A DNA stretch of 64,000 nucleotides from Oricola cellulosilytica. Its GTDB lineage: Bacteria; Pseudomonadota; Alphaproteobacteria; Rhizobiales; Rhizobiaceae. The notes under the pieces were generated by a model, which saw only the letters and a list, made by a program, of their open reading frames with translations, ran no database searches and was not told where the DNA came from. Position 1 is the first letter of the stretch. Every line of letters begins with the position of its first letter. The position numbers and the translations under genes are program-made. This document shows positions 32,602 to 42,075 of the stretch, one piece after another. The stretch lies in assembly GCF_019966575.1 (NCBI RefSeq), contig NZ_JAINFK010000007.1, positions 62,001 through 126,000 on the forward strand, written 5' to 3'.

Positions 32602-33564
32602 ATGGAGACTGTCTTGTCCGGCTACAAATATCCGATTCCTCGATCATCCGAGATAACACCCAGGGCGGCGATTCTCGATCGCCGTCGTTTCATCGCAGGC
32701 ATGTCGGGCTTGGCGCTTGCTGCCGCGGTCCCAACTCCCGGGAAAAGCGCCACCCGCGAGAAGCTGGATGCCATAGCGAGTCCGCTGTCGACAGACGAGG
32801 AACCCAATTCCTACGATGACGTCACGAGTTACAACAATTACTATGAGTTCGGGACAGGTAAATCCGATCCAGCGAAACACGCCCATGAGCTGACGACACG
32901 ACCTTGGGCGATCAAGGTCGGAGGACTGGTCAACAATCCGGGGGAAATCGGGATCGAGGACCTGCTGTCCGCGTACACGCTGGAAGACCGCATCTACCGG
33001 CTTCGCTGCGTGGAGGCGTGGTCGATGGTGATCCCGTGGGTAGGCATTCCTCTCGCCGACATTATCGACAAGTTTGATGTGCAGGGCAGCGCGAAATATT
33101 TGGCGTTCGAAACATTGGTGCGGCCCGAGGAAATGCGTGGGCAGCGCTCGACCTTTCCCATCCTGCCATGGCCCTATGCGGAGGGCCTGCGTCTCGACGA
33201 AGCCAGGCATCCGCTGTCCATTCTGGCGGTGGGACTTCACGGGGAGGTCATGCCGAACCAGAATGGGGCCCCGGTGCGTCTGGTCGTGCCATGGAAATAC
33301 GGCTTCAAGAGCATCAAGTCGATCGTCTCGATGCGGTTTACTGAGGAAGAGCCGACATCGACATGGAATGTTCAGAACCCGAGGGAATACGGCTTCTATT
33401 CCAACGTCAATCCAAATGTTGATCACCCCCGCTGGAGCCAGGCGACCGAGCGGCGGATCGGCGGGGGGCTGTTCGCTAAGCGGATAGAGACGCAGATGTT
33501 CAATGGATATGGCGAGCAGGTGGCCTCCCTCTACGACGGCATGGACCTGACGAAGTTCTACTGA
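32602..33564 (+). CDS. msrP: Protein-methionine-sulfoxide reductase catalytic subunit MsrP
   Basis: A 320-residue periplasmic molybdoenzyme (YedY family). A Tat signal is seen as 'DRRRFIAGMSGLALAAAV'. The molybdenum-ligand cysteine is Cys136 in 'LRCVEAWSMVIPW', and 'VPWKYGFKSIKSI' is typical. It repairs oxidised methionines in periplasmic proteins, taking electrons from MsrQ in the membrane. ATG 32602 was preferred over GTG 32593. The msrQ gene starts 4 bases after its stop. Confidence 0.93.
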   Translation: METVLSGYKYPIPRSSEITPRAAILDRRRFIAGMSGLALAAAVPTPGKSATREKLDAIASPLSTDEEPNSYDDVTSYNNYYEFGTGKSDPAKHAHELTTRPWAIKVGGLVNNPGEIGIEDLLSAYTLEDRIYRLRCVEAWSMVIPWVGIPLADIIDKFDVQGSAKYLAFETLVRPEEMRGQRSTFPILPWPYAEGLRLDEARHPLSILAVGLHGEVMPNQNGAPVRLVVPWKYGFKSIKSIVSMRFTEEEPTSTWNVQNPREYGFYSNVNPNVDHPRWSQATERRIGGGLFAKRIETQMFNGYGEQVASLYDGMDLTKFY

Positions 33565-33568
33565 CGCA

Positions 33569-34174
33569 ATGGCGCAATCCCGCTACTGGACGCTGATGCC
33601 GGAATGGCTCGTTTACCCGATTGCGCTGCTCCCCGCGGCACATCTTCTCTGGGGGGCCGTGAGTAATACGCTTGGCCCCGATCCGCTCAAGGTGTTGGAG
33701 AACGGACTTGGCGAGTGGGCGTTGCGGGTTTTGATCGCGGGGCTCGCGATCACGCCGATAATGCGGTTTTTGCGGATAAACCTGATCAAGTACCGCCGCG
33801 CGATCGGTCTCGTCGCGTTCATTTACGTGATCCTCCACCTGAGCGTCTATCTGGTGCTCGACAAGCAACTCGACTGGGCGGCGATCGGGGCCGATATCGT
33901 CAAGCGGCCTTACATCACAATCGGGATGGCGGCCTTCGTGATGCTCGTTCCGCTCGCGGCGACGTCGAACAAATGGTCGGTCCGCAAACTCGGCAGCGCA
34001 GCCTGGCGCAGACTGCACCGACTGGTCTACGTCATCGCGGTTTTCGGCGCGATCCATTATCTCCTGCTGGTCAAGGCGTGGCCGCCCGAGCCAATCATCT
34101 ATCTGCTGATCATTGTTGCGCTGCTGGCGGTCAGGCTGGTGCGGCCGCAACGAAGACTGCGAACCGCCTCGTAG
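33569..34174 (+). CDS. msrQ: Heme-binding membrane subunit MsrQ
   Basis: A 201-residue ferric-reductase-like membrane protein of about six helices with histidine heme ligands visible in 'VILHLSVYLV', 'LHRLVYVIAVFGAIHYLLL'. MsrQ passes electrons from the quinone pool or flavin reductase to MsrP. It is coupled to msrP by a 4-base gap and converges on the anti-sigma-like gene. Confidence 0.93.
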   Translation: MAQSRYWTLMPEWLVYPIALLPAAHLLWGAVSNTLGPDPLKVLENGLGEWALRVLIAGLAITPIMRFLRINLIKYRRAIGLVAFIYVILHLSVYLVLDKQLDWAAIGADIVKRPYITIGMAAFVMLVPLAATSNKWSVRKLGSAAWRRLHRLVYVIAVFGAIHYLLLVKAWPPEPIIYLLIIVALLAVRLVRPQRRLRTAS

Positions 34175-34182
34175 GGGCGCAC

Positions 34183-34917
34183 TCAGCGCAAGGCCTGAAG
34201 CGCCTCCTCCTCCTGTCGGGCCGTCAGAGGCGCCCCCGCGTGGGTGATGCGACGAAACTCGCCGAGGACGCTCAGCGAAGACGGTGACGCGTCGCCGTTC
34301 TCTTCCGCCGAGACGATCGCGAAACGCACTTCCCAGCGATTGTCCAGATTACAGGCCACGGCGACGACAGAGGATCCGGACGCCGCCACATAGGAAAATT
34401 CGCGGCACAAAGCTTCGTCCTGCCCACGATAGCTGGCTATCATTCGGAGGCGGTCGCCATTCGTCAGAAAGCGGTCGTCGCCGCTCGGAACCGTTTCCAG
34501 GGCATCGAGAATGACCGGATGTTCCAGGGCGGCCACCTGAAGCCTGGTGCCGCCGGGAGGAACGACCGCCGCCGCGAAATAGCCGGCCGTACCGAGGAAC
34601 AGTATGAGCAAGGCGACGAAGATAAGGCGCGGGGGAATGGCGTGAGCCTTGCCCCGAGGCGACGGCCAGCGGGAGCGGTTCGAGCGAAGAGGCGAGGTGG
34701 TGCGCTCAGCCGCGAAGGCGCGGACGCGCTCTTTCAGCGCTTCCGGCGACTCGGCGGGTTGCCTCGCGTCTGCGGACACAGGCGATTTTCCTATCTCGGC
34801 GAACGCGGCGACCCGTTGTCCGATGACGGGATCGATTTCCATCGCCCGCTCGACCAGATGCTCCGTTTCCGAATCGAGCGTCCCGTCCACGTACGCCTTC
34901 AGCGTTTCGTCACTCAA
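34183..34917 (-). CDS. Anti-sigma-factor-like single-span membrane protein
   Basis: A 244-residue protein with an N-terminal segment like the zinc-less anti-sigma domain ('MSDETLKAYVDGTLDSETEHLVERAM', 'DPVIGQRVAAFAE'). It has a positively charged linker, one TM helix (about residues 96-117, 'RLIFVALLILFLGTAGYFAAAVV') and a roughly 120-residue periplasmic domain. This is the plan of transmembrane anti-sigma factors. No sigma factor gene is adjacent, so the partner is unknown. It converges on msrQ, whose product works on oxidised periplasmic proteins; a link to envelope stress is only a guess. Confidence 0.6.
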   Translation of the reverse strand: MSDETLKAYVDGTLDSETEHLVERAMEIDPVIGQRVAAFAEIGKSPVSADARQPAESPEALKERVRAFAAERTTSPLRSNRSRWPSPRGKAHAIPPRLIFVALLILFLGTAGYFAAAVVPPGGTRLQVAALEHPVILDALETVPSGDDRFLTNGDRLRMIASYRGQDEALCREFSYVAASGSSVVAVACNLDNRWEVRFAIVSAEENGDASPSSLSVLGEFRRITHAGAPLTARQEEEALQALR

Positions 34918-35041
34918 CTTTCCGTAATGTATGGCGTGTCGTCCCGGTCATGCAAGGATAATACGCGTGATTGTATTTGGCTCCAGATATCGCCGACGTT
35001 ATGGAGACGGAGTCACACTCTAGAAAGAGAGGGAGGACGAC

Positions 35042-35896
35042 GTGCCGGATTTTCCGATTATCGACACGCATCTTCACATCTGGAACACGGATGCACTTGA
35101 CTACCCGTGGCTGGAGGAGGCGCCGAAGATCAACAGGTCGTTTCTGCTGGAAGACTTCGATGCGGCCACCGCCGGAGTGGATGTCGAAGCGATGGTCTTT
35201 CTGCAATGCGAGGCGCATCCGTCGCAGGCATACGATGAGGCCGCCTGGGTTGCCTCGGAAGCGAGACGCGATCCGCGTATTCGCGCAATGGTGCCATGGG
35301 CACCGGTCGAGAAGGGCAAGGCCGTTGCAAATGAACTCGAGGGTCTGGGCGAGTTCGACATTCTGCGCGGCGTCCGGCGAATCATCCAGTTCGAACCGGA
35401 TCTCGAATTTTGCCTTCGTCCTGATTTCATCGAGGGGGTTCACACAGTCGGCCAGTTCGGTTTGACCTTCGACATTTGCATCGACTACCGGCAGATGGCC
35501 AACGCGATCCTGTTCGCGCGGCAGTGTCCGGACGTCGCCATGGTGCTCGATCACATCGGAAAACCCAACATCAAAGACGGCGAGATCGAGCCCTGGGCGT
35601 CTCAAATGCATGAGTTGGCGAAGCTCCCCAACGTCTGGTGCAAACTCTCGGGTGTCGCGACGGAGGCGGATCACGAGAGCTGGACGCGTGAGGATCTGAA
35701 TCCCTTCATTTCAACGGCTGTGGAAGCTTTCGGGTTCGAACGTCTCATGTTCGGGGGGGACTGGCCGGTTTCGACGCAGGCGATCGCCTATCCCCAGTGG
35801 ATCGAGACGATCGAATGGGCGATCGCGGGTCTCTCGGATTCGGACGCGCGCAAACTGTTTCGCGATAATGCGAAGGGATTTTACCGGATCGACTGA
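35042..35896 (+). CDS. Amidohydrolase family 2 protein, probable sugar lactonase
   Basis: A 284-residue TIM-barrel hydrolase (MPDFPIIDTHLHIWNTD). The metal-binding 'DTHLHIW' is N-terminal, 'VLDHIGKP' lies in the middle and the C-terminal 'MFGGDWPVS' supplies the catalytic Asp. This combination is typical of L-fuconolactone/L-rhamnonolactone-type lactonases and 2-pyrone-4,6-dicarboxylate hydrolases. The neighbouring LacI, gluconokinase and TRAP genes favour a sugar-acid lactone substrate. The start is GTG 35042 with GGGAGG 4-9 bases upstream. Confidence 0.75.
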   Translation: MPDFPIIDTHLHIWNTDALDYPWLEEAPKINRSFLLEDFDAATAGVDVEAMVFLQCEAHPSQAYDEAAWVASEARRDPRIRAMVPWAPVEKGKAVANELEGLGEFDILRGVRRIIQFEPDLEFCLRPDFIEGVHTVGQFGLTFDICIDYRQMANAILFARQCPDVAMVLDHIGKPNIKDGEIEPWASQMHELAKLPNVWCKLSGVATEADHESWTREDLNPFISTAVEAFGFERLMFGGDWPVSTQAIAYPQWIETIEWAIAGLSDSDARKLFRDNAKGFYRID

Positions 35897-35919
35897 ACCC
35901 GGCAGCTCGGGAAACGGCT

Positions 35920-36984
35920 TCACGAGCCTAGGCGAGGGCCGCGACGCGCAGTGCTTCGGCGCGAAATAACGTCGAAGCCGAGATCAATTATCTTGCTGGC
36001 CTCCGCATCGGGGTTTTCGATTTGACGAACCAGCATTTCGATGCTGCGCCTTCCCATCTCATGGCGGTGGGTACGAACGCTCGTAACCGGCGGTTCGGCA
36101 ACGGCCATCATTTCGAGATCATTGAACCCGCAGATCATCAGCTCTTCGGGGATTGCCATGTGCCGACGCTGGGCCTCGAACAGGATGCCGAGCGCCAGGT
36201 CGTCATTGTTGCAAAGCACCGCGTCTATCTCGGGTTGTTGTGAAATGAGGTTAGCGAAGAGGCTCGCACCCAGCGTAACCGTCGACGGTTCCGGTGTCGT
36301 GATCAGGCGCTCGCGAGAGAACACACCGGCACGCTCACAGGTGTCCTTGAAACCCGCAAAGCGGCGCTGCGTTCGCGGGTCCATTCTCGCGCCGACGAAG
36401 GCAGGAAAGCGGCTGCCGGCGTCGATGAGATGGGTCGTGGCTGCAGCCGCCGCGTCATAGTGGGAAAAACCGATCATCATGTCGATCGGGTTCGGGCCGG
36501 TCTCCATGATCTGCACGATCGGACACGTCGCGGATTGCAGCATCGTTCGTGCGGTTTTCGACTGGTCGATGCCCGTGATGACGAGGCCGGCGGGCTTCTG
36601 GCTAAGGAATACCTTTAACAGGTCCTCCTCCATCAGCGGCGAATAACGGGTGTTGCCCAACTGCAGGTCGAATGTGGTTGGCTCGATTGCCTCATACATA
36701 CCGCGCATGACATCGGAGAAGACATTGTTGGTCACAGACGGGATCAAAACCCCGATGACGTTGGTTCGGCCCGACGCCAGAGCGCGCGCGGCGGGATCGG
36801 GGACGTAGCCCAAATCAGCGATGGCCTTCTTGATCTTTCGCTGAAGGGTCTTTGAGACTTTCTCCGGACTGCGGAGCGCGCGCGAAACGGTGATCGCGCT
36901 GACACCGACTTTCGCCGCCACATCAGCCAAGGTTACCTTCCGCACGCTGCCTCCCAAACGTTCTGGACTTCCGTTTTCACCCAT
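35920..36984 (-). CDS. LacI-family regulator (GntR-like, sugar-acid catabolism)
   Basis: A 354-residue LacI repressor. The N-terminal HTH 'VTLADVAAKVGVSAITVSRALRSPEKVS' with hinge 'NVIGVLIPSVTNNVFSDVM' is followed by a periplasmic-binding-like effector domain. ATG 36984 is preferred; the ATG at 37005 would overlap the operator. It is divergent from the gluconokinase gene, with two palindromic operators between them. It probably represses the gntK-TRAP genes and itself, relieved by gluconate or a related acid. Confidence 0.85.
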   Translation of the reverse strand: MGENGSPERLGGSVRKVTLADVAAKVGVSAITVSRALRSPEKVSKTLQRKIKKAIADLGYVPDPAARALASGRTNVIGVLIPSVTNNVFSDVMRGMYEAIEPTTFDLQLGNTRYSPLMEEDLLKVFLSQKPAGLVITGIDQSKTARTMLQSATCPIVQIMETGPNPIDMMIGFSHYDAAAAATTHLIDAGSRFPAFVGARMDPRTQRRFAGFKDTCERAGVFSRERLITTPEPSTVTLGASLFANLISQQPEIDAVLCNNDDLALGILFEAQRRHMAIPEELMICGFNDLEMMAVAEPPVTSVRTHRHEMGRRSIEMLVRQIENPDAEASKIIDLGFDVISRRSTARRGPRLGS

Positions 36985-37003
36985 ACAACAACGCCATTGA
37001 CAC

Positions 37004-37037
37004 ATGCTAGCGCTAACATTTATGACAGCGCTAACAT
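37004..37037. promoter_or_regulatory. Two tandem LacI-type operators
   Basis: Two 16-base near-palindromes, ATGCTAGCGCTAACAT at 37004-37019 and ATGACAGCGCTAACAT at 37022-37037, share the AGCGCT centre of LacI/GalR-family sites. They are 18 bases apart and lie between the LacI gene and gntK. A side-by-side pair in a divergent promoter fits repression of both transcripts. Confidence 0.72.
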
Positions 37038-37067
37038 TCCGCTGTTCTGCGGGGAGGGGGCAAAGCG

Positions 37068-37642
37068 ATGCTGCACGGGAGGGCGGTCTTGATAATGGGC
37101 GTTTGCGGGTCCGGAAAATCGACGGTGGCGATGGCCCTGGCCGATCGGGTTCGCGGGCAGTTCGTCGAGGCGGACGATTATCATCCCTCCTCCAACATCG
37201 ATCAAATGAAACGCGGTCGTCCGCTCAATGACGACATGCGGTGGGGCTGGCTGGACGCAGTCGGAGGCGCGGTGGCCTCGCGTGTGCGCCAGGTGGATCG
37301 CCAGTAATTTTCGCATGTTCTGCGCTGAAACATGCGTACCGGGAGCGGCTTCGTGCGCATCTCGGAACGATGGGAATTGTGTTTCTCCATGGTTCGGCCG
37401 AGGTGATCGAAGAACGTCTGGCGCTGCGTACCGATCATTTCGCTGCGGCAGATCTGCTGCCAAGCCAGTTGGGTGATCTGCAGCCGCCCACAGTCGAAGA
37501 AGGCGCGTTTTGCCAAATCGACATCACGCCGGACATGCAGACAGTCGTGTCCAAAGCCGAGGATTTCGTCCGGCAGCTTGTTGCTGGCGCCGGACGTTCA
37601 CGGGACGCAGATGCTCCCGTAACAATGCAGCGACAATCCTGA
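37068..37642 (+). pseudogene. gntK: Gluconokinase interrupted by a frameshift
   Basis: The first frame (37068 to the stop at 37305-37307) encodes the P-loop 'MGVCGSGKSTVAMALADRV' and 'ADDYHPSSNIDQMKRGRPLNDDMRWGWLDAVG'. The rest of the enzyme continues in another frame from about 37286 to 37642 ('GGSPVIFACSALKHAYRERL', 'LALRTDHF', 'LGDLQPP'). Joined, the parts give a complete GntK, which phosphorylates gluconate to 6-phosphogluconate. The frames meet around 37285-37291 and the shift is what a single missing base would cause. A clear ribosome site (GGGGAGGGGG) precedes the ATG. It could be a true inactivation or a sequencing error. Confidence 0.85.
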
Positions 37643-37674
37643 ACATGAGAGTCAATTCAAGGAGGAGTGACGAA

Positions 37675-38697
37675 ATGCTAATGTCGTTTACCAAGGTCGC
37701 GCTTGCGGCGATCGCCACAACGGCGATTACCGCATCCGCATTTGCCGCGGAATTCAATTTCAAGTTCCAGTCGAGCGACCCGGCGGGCAACCCCAACTTC
37801 GAACTGCAGCAGGGCTGGACCAAATCGCTTTCGGAGAAGACCGATGGCCGTGTCGAGATTGAATTGCTTCCCGTCGGAAGCATCGTCGAGCATCGCGAAA
37901 CACAGGATGCCATCGCCGCCGGAATTCTCGACGGTCACATCACGGATACCTCGTATTTCGCGGGCAAGGACGCCGCGTTCGGCCTAATTGCAAATCCGGT
38001 GGGTGCCTGGTCCGATCCGCAGCAGATGTTCGACTTCATGTCGGAAGGTGGCGGGAATGAGCTGATGAACGACCTTCTGGAGCCTTACGGCCTGCACTTT
38101 ATCGGCGCGACCACACCAGGTCTCGAGGCCTTCGTCTCCAAGGTGCCGCTCGATGGGGTGGACGACCTCAAAGGCCTGAAGATGCGCGCGCCAGAGGGGC
38201 TCGTGCAGCAGGTGTTCGCGGCAGCCGGGGCCGCGCCGGTCAATTTGCCGGGCTCGGAAGTCTTCACGTCGCTCGACAAGGGCGTGATCGATGCGGCCGA
38301 TTATACGGTCTTCTCGACCAACCAGGCTCAGGGGCTGAACGATATCGCGCCGCACCCGATCTATCCGGGCTTCCACTCCATGCCGTTGGTGGAGATCTCC
38401 ATGAACAAGGCGAAGTGGGACGAGTTGCCCGAGGATATCCAGAATGCCTTCACCGAGAGCGTGAAGGAATTCGCGCAGAGCCAGGTTTCAGCGCTTGCGG
38501 CGAGGGACAAGGAAGCCGTGGAAGCGGCCAAGGCCGGCGGCGAGATCACCGTGCATGACTGGTCGGATGAGGAGCGGGCAAAATTCCGCTCTATTGCAAC
38601 CGGCGAATGGGAAAAGGTGGCCGAGAAGTCGCCGAATGCCCAGAAGGTCTATGACGTGCTGACCACCTACCTGAAGGAAAACGGGCTGGTTCAATAA
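37675..38697 (+). CDS. TRAP transporter solute-binding protein (DctP family)
   Basis: A 340-residue periplasmic protein with a signal peptide (MLMSFTKVALAAIATTAITASAFA). It has DctP features: 'NPNFELQQGWTKSLSEKTDGRVEIELLPVG' and the substrate-binding arginine in 'LKGLKMRAPEG'. TRAP binding proteins capture organic or sugar acids for the DctQM permease. The ATG at 37675 follows a strong AAGGAGG. The location next to gluconokinase, LacI and a lactonase suggests a gluconate-like acid as substrate; this is inference. It is first of a dctPQM set. Confidence 0.9.
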   Translation: MLMSFTKVALAAIATTAITASAFAAEFNFKFQSSDPAGNPNFELQQGWTKSLSEKTDGRVEIELLPVGSIVEHRETQDAIAAGILDGHITDTSYFAGKDAAFGLIANPVGAWSDPQQMFDFMSEGGGNELMNDLLEPYGLHFIGATTPGLEAFVSKVPLDGVDDLKGLKMRAPEGLVQQVFAAAGAAPVNLPGSEVFTSLDKGVIDAADYTVFSTNQAQGLNDIAPHPIYPGFHSMPLVEISMNKAKWDELPEDIQNAFTESVKEFAQSQVSALAARDKEAVEAAKAGGEITVHDWSDEERAKFRSIATGEWEKVAEKSPNAQKVYDVLTTYLKENGLVQ

Positions 38698-38758
38698 CTT
38701 CGAAGCGACTTGAATCCGGATGCGGCGCTTCGGCGCCGCATCTCACATGGAGGGGGAC

Positions 38759-39334
38759 ATGGCAGCAGAACACCAGACGGAAACCGAGATGCGCGCGGAT
38801 CGCGGTCCCATCCCGGAGGCGGGGTTGCTCGGGAAGTTCGTCGACCGGCTCGGACTTATCTTCGCGGCGGGGATCGTTCTGGCCATGCTCATCCTCATCC
38901 AGGAAGTCGTGCTGCGCTATGTCTTCAACGCGCCAACGATCTGGGCGCACGAAACGACCGTCTTCCTGTGCGCGGTCGCCTTTGTGTTCGGCGGGCTCTA
39001 TTGCACGGCCCGGGACAGTCACATCCGAGTGGTTCTCATCTATGACAGCGTCGGACCAGCGGTGCGCCGCCGTCTGAATGTCGTCATCTCCATCGTGTGC
39101 GCGATAGCATCGGCGTTCTTTGCGTGGGCGACGTGGCTGTTGGTCGAACGGTCGATTTTCAGGCCGGACGGCACCGTCCATTTCGAGACATCGGGAAGCG
39201 CGTGGGATCCGGCCTATCCGGCCTATTTGAAACTGTTCCTTCTTGCCGTGCTCTCAGTGATGGCGGTGCAATTCATCGTTCTCGCTGTGAACTACGGCCG
39301 CGCAGCGCGAGGTCCCTCCGGGGATACCAACTGA
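38759..39334 (+). CDS. TRAP transporter small permease (DctQ family)
   Basis: A 191-residue protein with four TM helices and the DctQ signature region 'VLRYVFNAPTIWAHETTVFLCAVAFVFGGLYCTARDSHIRVVLI'. It bridges the binding protein and the large permease. ATG 38759 was chosen because GGAGGGGG lies immediately before it; an in-frame ATG at 38747 is less well placed. It overlaps dctM by one base. Confidence 0.9.
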   Translation: MAAEHQTETEMRADRGPIPEAGLLGKFVDRLGLIFAAGIVLAMLILIQEVVLRYVFNAPTIWAHETTVFLCAVAFVFGGLYCTARDSHIRVVLIYDSVGPAVRRRLNVVISIVCAIASAFFAWATWLLVERSIFRPDGTVHFETSGSAWDPAYPAYLKLFLLAVLSVMAVQFIVLAVNYGRAARGPSGDTN

Positions 39335-40659
39335 TGGAGGTGCTCGATTTCCTCTTCAATATGAAGAGCATGGGTATCGAAGCCGGCACGCTGCTCATGT
39401 TCGGCATGCTGCTCGCTCTGCTTCTCGTCGGCATTCCCCTGGCCTATGTGACGCTGCTCGTTGCGCTGATCTTTGCGGTCGGATGGTTCGGACCGATGGC
39501 CGTGCCGTTGATCACCAGCCGCGTCTATTCATTCGTATCGTCCTTCGTTTTCGTTTCGGTTCCGATGTTCGTGCTTATGGCGGCCATTCTCGACCGTTCC
39601 GGTATCGCACGCGATCTGTTCGACGCGATGCGGCTCGTCGGCGGACGATTGCGTGGCGGCATCGCCGTTCAAACGATCTTCGTTGCCGTCATTCTCGCGG
39701 CAATGAGCGGCATTATCGGTGGCGAGGTCGTGCTTCTCGGCCTGATCGCCCTGCCTCAAATGCTGCGGCTCGGCTATGATCGCAGTCTGGCGATCGGCGT
39801 CGTCTGCGCCGGCGGGGCGCTGGGAACGATGGTCCCGCCGTCGATCGTGCTGATCATCTACGGACTGACGGCGAATGTATCGATCGGCGACCTGTTCACA
39901 TCCGCCTTCTTTCCGGGCCTGATGCTGGCGAGCTTCTACGTCGCCTATGTTCTCATCCGCGCGTATCTGAATCCGGAAATGGCGCCCGTCCCCGAGCCGG
40001 ACGGTATTCCGCTTTCGCAGAAGCTGGGCAAGCTCAAGGGGCTGATCCTGCCGATTCTCGTCGTGATCATGGTGCTCGGATCGATCTACGGCGGCGTTGC
40101 GTCAGTGACCGAAGCCTCCGCGGTTGGCGTGGCCGGCGTGATCTTGTCGACGGTGGTCCGGGGAGAGTTTTCAGTCAAACTGCTGAAGGATGCGGCGCTT
40201 CAGACACTGTCGACCTGCGGCATGATCGTGTGGATCGGGATCGGCGCCAGCGCGCTCGTCGGCGTGTTCAACCTGATGGGCGGGATCAATTTCGTGTCCG
40301 ACCTGATCACCGGCATCTCCACGAACCCGACAATCGTGCTGTTGTTCATGATGCTGATCCTGTTCGTGCTCGGGATGTTTCTCGACTGGGTGGGCATCGC
40401 TCTGCTGACGATGCCGATCTTCGTGCCGATCGTCGTCAAGCTGGGCTACGATCCAGTGTGGTTCGGCGTGCTGTTCTGCATGAACATGCAGGTTTCGTTC
40501 CTGTCTCCACCGTTCGGACCGGCAGCATTCTACCTGAAGAGCGTGGCCCCGCCCGGCATCAGCCTGGCTGACATCTTCAAGGCACTGCTGCCGTTCATCT
40601 GCCTGCAGGTGCTGGCCGTGGCTCTGCTGATCGCGTTTCCGGGCATCACAGGCAGATAG
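39334..40659 (+). CDS. TRAP transporter large permease (DctM family)
   Basis: A 441-residue permease of about 12-13 TM helices. DctM features include '[22 protein letters not shown]', '[50 protein letters not shown]' and '[13 protein letters not shown]'. It transports an organic or sugar acid with Na+ or H+. The start at 39334 shares one base with the dctQ stop. It is the last gene of the gntK-TRAP unit and converges on gcdH. Confidence 0.92.
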   Translation: MEVLDFLFNMKSMGIEAGTLLMFGMLLALLLVGIPLAYVTLLVALIFAVGWFGPMAVPLITSRVYSFVSSFVFVSVPMFVLMAAILDRSGIARDLFDAMRLVGGRLRGGIAVQTIFVAVILAAMSGIIGGEVVLLGLIALPQMLRLGYDRSLAIGVVCAGGALGTMVPPSIVLIIYGLTANVSIGDLFTSAFFPGLMLASFYVAYVLIRAYLNPEMAPVPEPDGIPLSQKLGKLKGLILPILVVIMVLGSIYGGVASVTEASAVGVAGVILSTVVRGEFSVKLLKDAALQTLSTCGMIVWIGIGASALVGVFNLMGGINFVSDLITGISTNPTIVLLFMMLILFVLGMFLDWVGIALLTMPIFVPIVVKLGYDPVWFGVLFCMNMQVSFLSPPFGPAAFYLKSVAPPGISLADIFKALLPFICLQVLAVALLIAFPGITGR

Positions 40660-40680
40660 CGCCCGCGCAATGCCGGCCCG

Positions 40681-41919
40681 TCAGGCGAAGGCCTGCAGAC
40701 CGGTCTGTCCGCGCCCGAGGATCAGGGCGTGCACATCGTGCGTGCCCTCGTAGGTGTTGACCGCCTCGAGGTTCATGACGTGGCGGATCACGCCGTATTC
40801 GTCGCTGACGCCGTTGCCGCCATGCATGTCGCGGGACGCGCGGGCGATATCCAGCGCCTTGCCGCAATTGTTGCGCTTCATGAGGCTGATCAGTTCGGCA
40901 GGCGCGGTATGATCGTCCATCATGCGGCCGAGCCGCACGCAGCCCTGAAGGCCGAGCGCGATTTCGGTCTGCATGTCGGCCAGTTTTTTCTGGATGAGCT
41001 GCGTTGCAGCAAGGGGCTTGCCGAACTGCTTGCGGTCCATCGTATAGCTGCGCGCAGCATGCCAGCACGCCTCGGCCGCACCCATCGCGCCCCACGAGAT
41101 GCCGTAACGGGCGCGGTTGAGACAACCGAAGGGCCCCGCAAGCCCCGCGACGTGGGGCAGGAGGTTGTCTTCAGGAACGAATACCTCGTCCATCTGGATC
41201 ATGCCGGTTGTCGAAGCGCGAAGGGAGAACTTGCCCTCGATCTTCGGGGCGGCCAGACCTTTCATGCCCTTTTCGAGAATGAACCCCTTGATCTTCCCGT
41301 CATGGGCCTCCGACTTCGCCCAGATCACGAAGACGTCGGCAATCGGGGAATTGGTGATCCAGTTCTTGGCGCCGGAGAGCAGGAAGCCGCCGTCGACACT
41401 CTTCGCCCGGGTGACCATCGATCCGGGATCGGACCCGTGGTCGGGTTCGGTTAGCCCGAAACAGCCGACCCACTCACCGCTCGCCAGTTTCGGAAGGTAT
41501 TTGAGGCGTTGCCGTTCGGTACCGTAGGCGAAGATCGGATGCATGACGAGCGAAGACTGCACGGACATGGCCGATCTGTAGCCGCTGTCGATCCGCTCGA
41601 CCTCCCGAGCGACGAGGCCGTAGGAGACGTAGTTAGCGCCGACGCCGCCATAGGCTTCCGGAATGGTCGAGCCAAGGAGCCCCTGTTCGCCCATCTCGGA
41701 CATGATTTCACGATGGAAGATTTCCTGGCGATTGGCCTCAATGACGCGCGGCGCCAGCTTGTCCTGACAATAGGCGTGCGCGGCATCGCGGATCATCCGC
41801 TCTTCCTCGCCGAGCTGTTCTTCGAGCAGGAACGGATCGTCCCAGATAAGGGGTGCCGGTTTCGCGCGGGCCTCTTCGGGGGTTGCGGGGCTTGTGCGAT
41901 CGACAGCGTTGTTCAACAT
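40681..41919 (-). CDS. gcdH: Glutaryl-CoA dehydrogenase
   Basis: A 412-residue acyl-CoA dehydrogenase with '[16 protein letters not shown]', '[16 protein letters not shown]' and the catalytic glutamate in '[16 protein letters not shown]'. The overall sequence and the ending '[11 protein letters not shown]' match GcdH, which oxidises and decarboxylates glutaryl-CoA to crotonyl-CoA using FAD. ATG 41919 has GGGAGG about 10 bases upstream. It faces the anthranilyl-CoA operon. Glutaryl-CoA would be a plausible late product of that pathway, which may explain the pairing (inference). Confidence 0.88.
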   Translation of the reverse strand: MLNNAVDRTSPATPEEARAKPAPLIWDDPFLLEEQLGEEERMIRDAAHAYCQDKLAPRVIEANRQEIFHREIMSEMGEQGLLGSTIPEAYGGVGANYVSYGLVAREVERIDSGYRSAMSVQSSLVMHPIFAYGTERQRLKYLPKLASGEWVGCFGLTEPDHGSDPGSMVTRAKSVDGGFLLSGAKNWITNSPIADVFVIWAKSEAHDGKIKGFILEKGMKGLAAPKIEGKFSLRASTTGMIQMDEVFVPEDNLLPHVAGLAGPFGCLNRARYGISWGAMGAAEACWHAARSYTMDRKQFGKPLAATQLIQKKLADMQTEIALGLQGCVRLGRMMDDHTAPAELISLMKRNNCGKALDIARASRDMHGGNGVSDEYGVIRHVMNLEAVNTYEGTHDVHALILGRGQTGLQAFA

Positions 41920-42032
41920 TGACACGGACCTCCCTCGGTGACGGCCCATCGATAGGGCGTCTTTGCGGAAGCTTCAACCACAAAAATTTTATGCTTGAAA
42001 TATAGCGGCGTTCTGCGTAGTTTTTCCGGCAG

Positions 42033-42065
42033 GCGCTTAAACGCACTTCGGTGCGCGCGCTTTTT
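42033..42065 (+). promoter_or_regulatory. Terminator-like hairpin in the leader of the anthranilyl-CoA operon
   Basis: A stem CGCAC/GTGCG (42042-42046 and 42051-42055) is closed by a TTCG tetraloop and can extend through GCGC/GCGC (42033-42036 and 42057-42060). Five Ts follow at 42061-42065, and the ribosome site GGGAGG comes next. Since the upstream gene is divergent, no transcript needs terminating here, so attenuation or control of ribosome access is possible. Confidence 0.4.
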
Positions 42066-42075
42066 GGGAGGAAAC

